A stretch of DNA of 64,000 nucleotides from Leguminivora glycinivorella. Taxonomy: Eukaryota > Arthropoda > Insecta > Lepidoptera > Tortricidae. Within the stretch, counting starts at the first letter, position 1; every line of letters starts with the position of its first letter. Both the position numbers and the translations under genes were made by a program. The notes below the pieces were generated by a model that had not been told where the DNA came from, made no database searches, and saw nothing but the letters and a program-made list of their open reading frames with translations. The DNA is taken from positions 8,363,001 to 8,427,000 of the forward strand of contig NC_062983.1 in NCBI RefSeq assembly GCF_023078275.1. Direction: 5' to 3'. This document shows positions 57,060 to 64,000 of this stretch, one piece after another.

Positions 57060-58442
57060 ATTGCAATTTCCACGTCACTCCCGCGCTTTTCCTCAAATTT
57101 TATAAAACGGAATAATTATTAAGGTTGCAAGGGCCTAACATTTAGGTGAAGGCGATACATATAACAGTGGAATGCATTTATAAATGCAGACGTTGAAAAT
57201 AAACCGTTGTCTGTTTATAGCGATGAGTCATGGAATGCTTTTTCTTCGAGAATTCAACCTTCTAAGTAGGAGTAGGATGACTATTTACAATGGTTGATTC
57301 AAAGTCATCTACGTCGTAGTATTTCCAGAGCACCTTCGTCAGTACCGAACCGCGCGAAGCGTCGGTGGGACACTTGGCAAACCTAGCGCTCTGTCATCAA
57401 TGATTATTCTTTCACTTTTCTTCCGTAATACAATGACGCAACTTAGCACTTTGGCTCAAACGCCGCAAAACATTACGTATTGCTAATGAGACGGATAATA
57501 GTGGGTCGTTCGTTTCCTATTAATCATCGGATATAATTAAATTGTTTAGAACTAGGTGTAAGGTTTAGGTAATCAGATGGTTGGTAAGAACGTATTATGG
57601 TAAACAACGAACTGTTTGAAGATTTGACTAAGATATGTAAGTGGCAGACTAAACCTATTAATCTACTTAAATATTCACGAAACATAGCTTAGGTTTAGGT
57701 AGGTAATTAGGTATATAAGCTGATTAATTACCTTTTTAGGCAACAATGAGCTATAACTGCTTCTAAAGTTGCGTGTAATAACATCGTTATCATGTTAGTA
57801 TAGGTCATAAAAAGACATTAGAAATCGCAGCTCACAAACCAACAGGCGGTTTAAAGCGGTTGGTAGGTAGGTAGTTGTAGGTAGAGGTAGATAATTTCGG
57901 AAGATAGGTCGTGGACAGGGATAGATAGCGTGGAACCTGCTACATGCCTATTTACCTAGGTTTTATTTTACGTGTTTGGCAAGTGACTTACATATATTAT
58001 GAATAATATGTGGCTTTCCATGTCTAAACTTCGGAGGGTCATCCATCTGTACTGTTGATTTAAAACACCCCCTTCGGTCGTGTTTTAATTTATCGCCACT
58101 CGTTTCGAACTTCTTTTTTTTCGCACTTGTATCGTAATGTACTATTTCAGTACAGATGGTGTTTTTTTACGCACTAGTGCGAGAAGTGGTTTATTATATG
58201 TCAGGTCAAGACTTCGGATGGCCATCTGCACTGAAAAACGTCGTACGACACACGTGCGAAAAGGAAATTCGTAACGTTCTAACTTCCCGTTTTCCGCACT
58301 TAATTGTATCGTATGTACTATTGTGTTGTATTGTTTACTTCGTTTATAAGTCCATTGTGGTAGGTGTGTAGTTGATGGGTTCAAAGAAGAGATGATTAAA
58401 ACAAAATATCTAATATACATATTTACTTATATTCACTAGTTT
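57060..58442. other. Spacer between MTIF2 and the MVYESDF gene
   Basis: Both neighbours are on the minus strand. 58,030-58,325 is a rearranged copy of the foldback MITE seen at 7,236-9,087 (AACACCCCCTTCGGTCGTGT, ATCGCCACTCGTTTCGAACT, CATCTGCACTGAAAAACGTC). Elsewhere nothing is recognised, apart from AGGTAGGTAG-like runs near 57,700 and 57,870. Confidence 0.5.
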
Positions 58443-61400
58443 TTAAAAGCCGGGGTCCCAGCCGGTCCTGTCGCTAGCGTCAACAAGTTTGTAACAGACT
58501 AACGTATCTCCCGGGTTGACAGTCACGTCGGTCGAGTCCAACCGCAGTCCGCACTCCATGTCACGCTTTATTGTGTTCACTTCATCTTTCAGGTGTTTCA
58601 TTGAGGCTAGTTTACCTAGGGGAAAAATATTGTTTTAATGGTGTTGCATGAAATCAAATAATTAGAACTTATTGAGCCTAAGCGTGCCACGTATTTTACC
58701 CATTTTACGGACTTCAAAAACTAACATCTTATTGCAGGTGACTGTACCATTTTTTGACTGTTTTTATGAATATAATGAAACCCCACTTTTTGGTAAATAT
58801 TTGAAGTACTCTAAAATTTTGAAGCATTAAAAACTGATCTAAGATAGGACCTAGGACAATAAGCTTTCTTATCGCTAAAGAGTACAAGGTTAATATTCAT
58901 TTAAAAATTGTTACATATTGCCAACCGTTGCCTTGGTGTTGTTTTTGTTTGTGTAAAATCTATTTAAGTAACAGAAAAATACAATTTGTTTATTTACGTC
59001 TAAAACTAGAGAAATTCTCTTCCTCAACTGTGCGCTTTTAGAAACTTCCTACCTGGCACAGATGAACCTGTGAAACGAGCAGTCAGCTGCGGCGTTTTCA
59101 AACCGATACGACCTTCAAGGAAAGAGCGTACGTACTCCCATATTAAACACGGCAAATGGTAATACAAGATTTTATATTAAAGACGTTAATCTTTCGTGAG
59201 ACATATTCAAATATTTATTTTAAACTAGGTTTTGCCTCCACTTAAAAAACCGGCCAAGAGCGTGCGGCCAAAAACGGGCCACGCTCAGTGTAGGGTTCCG
59301 TAGTTTTCCGTATTTTTCTCAAAAACTACTGAACCTATCAAGTTCAAAACAATTTTCCTAGAAAGTGTTTATAAAGTTCTACTTTTGTGATTTTTTTCAT
59401 ATTTTTTAAACACATGGTTCAAAAGTTAGAGGGGGGGACACACACTTTTTTTTCCTTTAAGGAGCGATTATTTCCGAAAATAATAATATTATCAAAAAGC
59501 AATTTTAGTAAACCCTTATTCATTTTTAAATACCTATCCGACAATATATCACACGTTGGGGTTGAAATGAAAAAAAAAAAATCAGTCCCCACTTTAAATG
59601 TAGGGGGGGGGGGTACCCTAACAAAACATTTTTTTCCACTTTTTATTTTACCACTTCGTCGGCGTGATTGATATAAATATTGGTACCAAATTTCAGCTTT
59701 CTAGTGCTAACGGTTACTGAGATTATCCGCGGACGGACGGACGGACGGACGGACGGACGGACGGACGGACGGACAGACGGACAGACAGACATGGCGAAAC
59801 TATAAGGGTTCCTAGTTGACTACGGAACCCTAAAAATAACGTCAATTCGTCGCTCCGTTTTGCCGTGAAAGATGGACAAACAAACAGACACACACACTTT
59901 CTCATTCATAATATTAGTATGGATAAACGGATGTACTTAATAATAGATAGGTAGACTCTGTAACGGCCAAATGCACCAACGAAAATGGAGGGTTAACCCA
60001 CCATTTTATATGGAATTTGACAGATGACAGCCCACTAACCCTGAGTTAAGTGGTTGCTGCAAGTGTGCCTAAGAGTTTTGAATGATTCACGGTTATTTTC
60101 ATTAGACATATAGACCGTGATTACATACTTTTTTTTGCCGAGCTCCCGATATTAATTATTTTCGGTTTTCCGTGATCGTGATGCAGGCAACTGCATCGAA
60201 ATATCACAGTCTATATCCCGGTCAATATAAGTCTACCTCTAAAGACTCAGTGCACGGAATCTAGCCGCCGCGAACACTCATGCTGATGACGACGGCCAAA
60301 ATGACGAAACAAATATTTTAAGGATACTTACCTTCGTAGACAACCTCTCCGTTTCGTATAAGTCTGTACAGCGCGTTGCGTTGTAAAGAGCCTTTCACAC
60401 AGCGGCATCCGGCCACCGGGACTTTGCGCTTACCCTCAGTCACCATGAATTGTTGAAGGACGTTGGCTTCACCTGAGAAATGAACGAACTATCAGTTTTC
60501 TAACATTTCCACCACCGTTAGTGCGTTTTCACATTATTCGATCCGACATCGGATGTAGGACCGGTATCCTATATATTTAAGCCGCCATCTTTGATGTTTA
60601 ACCCCCGACGCAAAAACGACGGGGTGTTATAAGTTTCACGTGTCTGTCTGTCTGTGGCAACAACGAACGGATGAACCGATTTAGATTTAGTTTTTTTTTT
60701 GTTTTCAAAGCTGAGTTAGTCAGGAGTGTTCTTAGCCATGTTTCATGAAAATCGGTCCATAGTCGACCAGTTTTTTCAAAATTTTAATTTCGTGATAAAG
60801 TGCTATTTCGGCGACAGCGACAACCAGCGGTATGGGTCATTCAATATGACGTCGAAATAAGTTCAATCTAACCTTTCGGCACTGGTCCTACCGCGAGCTA
60901 GTAAGCTATGAGCTATCGGCTATAAAAACGAACAAAAGATAAGCACTCTCGTGCAGATAAAAGAGACACGGCGATATTGATAGCTCACCGCTGGGCGAGT
61001 AACTATAAACATCGCCGTGTCTCTTTTATTTACGTGGGAATGATTATCTTTTGTTCGTTTTTATAGCCGATAGCTCATAGTTTACTAGCTCGCGGTGGGA
61101 CTAGTGCCTTCATTATATGACAATACGAACCCAGGCATCCGTCATCAGTAAATTAGTAAATGACACGATCTATGACAGCTTTAAAGACTATATCGTCCTA
61201 TAAATTCTTAGCAATAATCTATTCCTCCTGCCTCTTAGGGATCCTTGCACTGAGTTCATCCTTTACATCGTCAACCAGTTTGTAAGTTATATTATTTTTC
61301 TTTAAGCCGATATATTTGTATAAGGTACAGCGGGACAATTACGACTGGGAGCAATTTTCAACTGATCGATTTTTACCATGTTTTACACTATTTCATTTCA

Positions 61401-63638
61401 TTTCATTTATTCATTGTAAAGTCATGTACATACATTAAAATGCAGGTGTAATGCAGTAGGTAGGTCAGTTCATGACGCCCTGTGAGGGCATACAACAAGC
61501 TTATCTTAACTAATCTAGTTTAAAAATAAAAAATATACAAGGTTTTTTCTAAATCTAGTACAATAAATTGGTCAATAATAATAAATTTCATTTTATAAAA
61601 GTTAAAAAATAAATCATAGTCAGAATCAATAAATTATTAAGATTAATTAAAAAGAAAGAATTAAAATTTCACAATTAAGATATTAATAATTATTTAAAAA
61701 ATATAGTTTAAAAGAATAAAATAATAATCATAGGTTATCATCAAAGAAATCTTTAACTGAGTAATAACATTTATCTAATAACAAATTTTGCAGTTTAGTC
61801 TTAAATATCGCATATTGAGGTATTTGTTTAATTGAGTCTGGAATTTTATTGGTTATTTTTATACATTTTTATACATTTGTAAGTTCGTTTTGGGTAGTTG
61901 CAGTTTGTTTCTGTACTGTGCTCTAGTTGTTGGCTTATCCTGTTTTTGTTCGAATAAATGAGGATTTTAACTTGAGCTCCATATGTATCCCACTGAACAC
62001 GCGTGCCATATATGACTAGTGGACACTCTATTTAATAACACAAAAATTGTAAAACATGGAATAAATTCGAGTAGCTGAAAATTGTCCCAAAGTCGTAACA
62101 GGCTACTTGCCTTCTAGTCAAACCAGCTTCTTTTTATCTGTCAAAACGAATTCGAACAACTTTCTAATATGGGATTTATATGAAAACGAGTTGAGTGACG
62201 TCACGATCAACTCAGTTACTTTATACCTGACTTATTAAATAGAAATGGGATTTAAAAATAACTTCTGTCCATGAATGTCTTATAATTATCTGATGCTTTT
62301 TTTTCGTGCATAGTATAAAATATTTTATTTTAACTACAGTCAAGTTGCCTATTGTTCCGTTGTACCCTAACTAGTATTTTTTCTAAGTGTTAAATAGTAA
62401 TCATAAATCCTTACCAATAATCTTTTCCACCTGCCTCTTAGGATCCTTGCGCTGAGTTCATCCTTCACATCGTCGACCAATTTGTAAATGATGTTGTGCT
62501 TCTTCAGGTCGATTTATTTGTTTATCTAGTATTTTTCTAAGTGTTAAATAGTAATCATAAATCCTTACCAATAATCTCTTCCTCCTGCCTCTTAGGGATC
62601 CTTGCGCTGAGTTCATCCTTCACATCGTCGACCAATTTGTAAATGATGTTGTGTTTCTTCAGGCCTATGTTCTTGTTCTTGGCTTCAACGATAAGAGGCG
62701 TTGGACAGTCCACGTTGAAAGCGTATATAACGGCGTTGAAGGCTTCAGCTATCTAGAAGTAAAGTAAGTATAAGGCAAGCGAACTCTCATGCGATTTCAG
62801 TTTGCGGGCTGTTGAGGTTACACACAATTTTGCACAGCCATCAAATACCGGTTATCAATTTGACACCGGTCTGGCGCAGTCGGTAGTGACCCTGCCTGCT
62901 ACGCCGCGGTCCCGGGTTCGAATCCCGGTAAGGCCATTTATTAGTGTGATGAGCACAGATATTTGTTCCTGAGTCATGGATGTTTTCTATGTATATAAGT
63001 ATTTATATATTATATATATCGTTGTCTGAGTACCTACAACACAAGCCTTCTTGAGCTTACCGTGGGCCTCAGTCAATCTGTGTAAGAATGTCCTATTTAT
63101 TAAAAATCGCAATGTAATAAAACTCGTATGCGAGTTCTCGTGCCGTCTAAATGGGCCCTAAGGCTCGTGTGTGTTGTAACAATATCGCCTTAAATAGGTT
63201 TTTGGATGGCGTAAAATTTTGACAAGACCCTGACTAAAGTTTTCTGGAAAAAAATACCATGGCTAGCATACAAGTGAGGCTTTCTTCACTTAATTTATAA
63301 CCTTATAATTCATGTGTAATAACGACCTTTTTATCAGAGTTTCTGATGGAAGACAAAAATATCCTTATTATTGCGCTTCTAAAAATGTCCGTGAGGCCTG
63401 CTTAGAGTAAACATCTTGAATCATACTGTATTCGGCTTTTATCTAACCTAAAACTTAGCCAGCCTAATGCAATAATCTATAAGACCTTACAATAAGTAAT
63501 TACACTGATTACATACCTCCAAATCGTTTGGAGTGACCGGCCCAACTCCAAAATGCACTAGATCCAGCCGAACCGTGTCGTGCTCGTCATATGTCTCCAA
63601 AATGTCCAGAATAGCCTCCACCGAACCATCCACGTCAC
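58443..63638 (-). CDS. MTIF2: Mitochondrial translation initiation factor IF-2, 3' part of the gene
   Basis: Four exons are visible and join in phase: 63,517-63,638 (GDVDGSVEAILDILETYDEH, then DTVRLDLVHFGVGPVTPNDL), 62,569-62,752 (IAEAFNAVIYAFNVDCPTPL, then KNKNIGLKKHNIIYKLVDDV), 60,332-60,472 (GEANVLQQFMVTEGKRKVPV, AGCRCVKGSLQRNALY) and 58,443-58,615 (KLASMKHLKDEVNTIKRDME, ending RTGWDPGF and TAA). These are the C-terminal domains III-IV of bacterial-type IF-2. The closing WDPGF is the ending of animal mitochondrial IF-2. The protein delivers formyl-Met-tRNA to the mitochondrial ribosome. The GTPase domain and start lie right of the window. About 205 residues are present, with no defect. Downstream introns contain duplicated scraps of the second listed exon and several transposons. 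Confidence 0.92.
59030..59160 (+). mobile_element. Decayed LINE C-terminal fragment
   Basis: TCTTCCTCAACTGTGCGCTT, AGAAACTTCCTACCTGGCAC, GATACGACCTTCAAGGAAAG, then TTAAACACGGCAAATGG. It corresponds to the LINE end at 985-1250 with deletions. It lies in the last MTIF2 intron. Confidence 0.6.
59246..59832 (+). mobile_element. (CGGA)n lepidopteran interspersed repeat, near full length
   Basis: Head CCGGCCAAGAGCGTGCGGCC, GGGTTCCGTAG, then AT-rich DNA with two G-runs, a (GGAC)n run at about 59,730-59,775, and TACGGAACCCTAAAAAT at the end. The truncated copy at 158-570 matches its 3' part in reverse orientation. Confidence 0.8.
59836..59930 (+). mobile_element. 3' fragment of the TATAATATTAGTATGGAT repeat
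   Basis: ACGTCAATTCGTCGCTCCGT, GCCGTGAAAGATGGACAAAC and ATAATATTAGTATGGAT match the tail of 3,753-3,935. The previous element appears to have inserted into it or replaced its 5' part. Confidence 0.6.
59970..60062. mobile_element. GGTTAACCC MITE, copy 2
   Basis: AATGCACCAACGAAAATGGA, GGGTTAACCC, CCATTTTATATGGAATTTGA and CTAACCCTGAGTTAAGTGGT. It lacks about 12 internal bases present in copy 1 (26,399-26,503). Confidence 0.75.
60600..60785 (+). mobile_element. AACCCCCGACGCAAAAACG dispersed repeat, copy 3
   Basis: AACCCCCGACGCAAAAACGA, GTGTCTGTCTGTCTGTGGCA, CGGATGAACCGATTTAGATT and ATGAAAATCGGTCCATAGTC in family order. Confidence 0.75.
60879..61108. mobile_element. Foldback MITE, about 230 bp
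   Basis: GGCACTGGTCCTACCGCGAG and CTATGAGCTATCGGCTATAA are mirrored by TTATAGCCGATAGCTCATAG and CTCGCGGTGGGACTAGTGCC. ACACGGCGAT and ATCGCCGTGT near the centre extend the pairing. Confidence 0.85.
61212..61306 (-). pseudogene. Decayed partial duplicate (alpha) of the MTIF2 exon at 62,569
   Basis: The minus strand resembles the 3' half of the exon, ending at its donor region: TTAAAGAAA..., TACAAACTGGTTGACGATGT, GATGAACTCAGTGCAAGGAT and CCTAAGAGGCAGGAGGAATA. Substitutions include loss of the GT donor (CTAAGA in place of GTAAGG). Confidence 0.8.
61323..62367. mobile_element. DNA transposon remnant with GGTACARCGGRACAAT ends
   Basis: The left end AGGTACAGCGGGACAATTAC and the right end ATTGTTCCGTTGTACCC are inverted, with TA on each side (61,321-61,322 and 62,368-62,369). 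Just inside, AACATGGTAAAA-type and GAAAATTGYYCC-type words are mirrored. The right arm is interrupted by about 240 bp near 62,105-62,345. No transposase frame is seen. It occupies the spacer between the two decayed MTIF2 exon copies. Confidence 0.7.
62415..62508 (-). pseudogene. Partial duplicate (beta) of the MTIF2 exon, frameshifted
   Basis: It is nearly identical to the 3' part of the exon at 62,569-62,752 and its donor, offset by 154 bases. A single G is missing in the AGGATCC word (the true exon has AGGGATCC), which shifts the frame. No acceptor precedes it; the copy starts inside the exon at CTGAAGAAGCACAAC. Confidence 0.85.
62868..63105 (+). mobile_element. tRNA-derived SINE, near full length
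   Basis: GGTCTGGCGCAGTCGGTAGT (A-box), GGGTTCGAATCCCGGTAAGG (B-box), ACAGATATTTGTTCCTGAGT, then CAAGCCTTCTTGAGCTTACC and AATCTGTGTAAGAATGTCCT. Intronic in MTIF2. Confidence 0.88.
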
Positions 63639-63837
63639 CTGTCACATAACTTAAACGTTAAATAAATTATCAAAAAATCCCGAAAAATCCATGACTTTGT
63701 GACAAAGTGCATGGAGGACATGGACATGGATTCTAAATTGGTCATCCATTTTGAATTCAACACCGTCAAAAGCCTATGTTACAACAACGACTCTTATGAC
63801 AAAGTACATGTCCGCCATCTTGGATTCTAAATTGGTC

Positions 63838-64000
63838 ATAAATAAATATTATAGGACATTCTTACACAGATTGAATGAGCCCCACGCCCCACGGTAAGCT
63901 CAAGAAGGCTTGTGTTGTGGGTACTCAGACAACGATATACATAATATTTATACAAATACTTATATACTTACATAGAAAAACGTCCATGATTCAGGAACAA
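63838..64000 (-). mobile_element. tRNA-derived SINE, cut by the window edge
   Basis: The minus strand matches the body of the SINE at 62,868: GTAAGCTCAAGAAGGCTTGT and CAACGATATACATAATA read on plus. The tRNA-like head would lie past the right edge. Confidence 0.8.

Overview
The window looks like a lepidopteran (moth or butterfly) nuclear chromosome segment. It is AT-rich and intron-rich, with AATAAA polyadenylation signals. It is dense in interspersed families that I associate with Lepidoptera: tRNA-derived SINEs ending in GATGATGATG or a conserved 'TTGAGCTTAC' body, (CCGT)n-tailed repeats, and many short inverted-repeat MITEs. Four host genes are recognised by protein family, and a fifth, large gene is assembled from splice phases. 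Most of the remaining DNA is mobile-element material. The gene models come from reading exons, GT-AG junctions and reading-frame phase by eye. No similarity search was possible.

Layout. 1-23,790 has no recognisable host exon; it holds repeats, LINE 3' ends, two large foldback elements, a 1,420-bp nested DNA transposon and a 99-bp satellite, and may be the long first intron of PACS. 23,793-23,902 is the first coding exon of PACS (minus strand). 26,093-29,198 is a complete zeta-class glutathione transferase / maleylacetoacetate isomerase gene (minus) with two alternative first exons; a LINE RNase H fragment and a MITE lie in its last intron. Head-to-head with it, 29,871-30,411 is a small two-exon RBIS (ribosome biogenesis factor) gene. 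32,322-34,385 is a 120-bp satellite that changes orientation halfway. 36,014-56,949 is one long alternatively spliced minus-strand gene with a Tyr/Arg-rich N-terminus, possibly the muscle protein myofilin. It has three competing second exons and two alternative C-termini, one a long AEEARL-repeat helix. 58,443 to the right edge is the 3' part of mitochondrial translation initiation factor 2 (MTIF2, minus).

The most unusual content is structural. (1) A pair of 1,784-bp foldback elements (13,127-14,910 and 45,249-47,032) lie in opposite orientation. They have ~745-bp inverted arms built from a periodically repeated 18-bp motif, an internal perfect hairpin, and in one copy a 9-bp target duplication. 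(2) A 1,420-bp element (7,375-8,794) has 11-bp terminal inverted repeats, a 4-bp target duplication and six same-strand copies of a 15-bp motif; it lies precisely inside another foldback repeat. (3) A 3.4-kb foldback (16,012-19,433) has arms made of tandem ~350-bp units and a loop that holds remnants of a transposon-type protein. (4) Partial exon duplications occur in two genes; in MTIF2 the 154-bp unit is present three times and a transposon later entered one spacer.

The genes do not form a functional cluster. GstZ acts in tyrosine catabolism, RBIS in ribosome assembly, PACS in membrane-protein sorting and MTIF2 in mitochondrial translation. GstZ and RBIS probably share a bidirectional promoter of about 0.7 kb.
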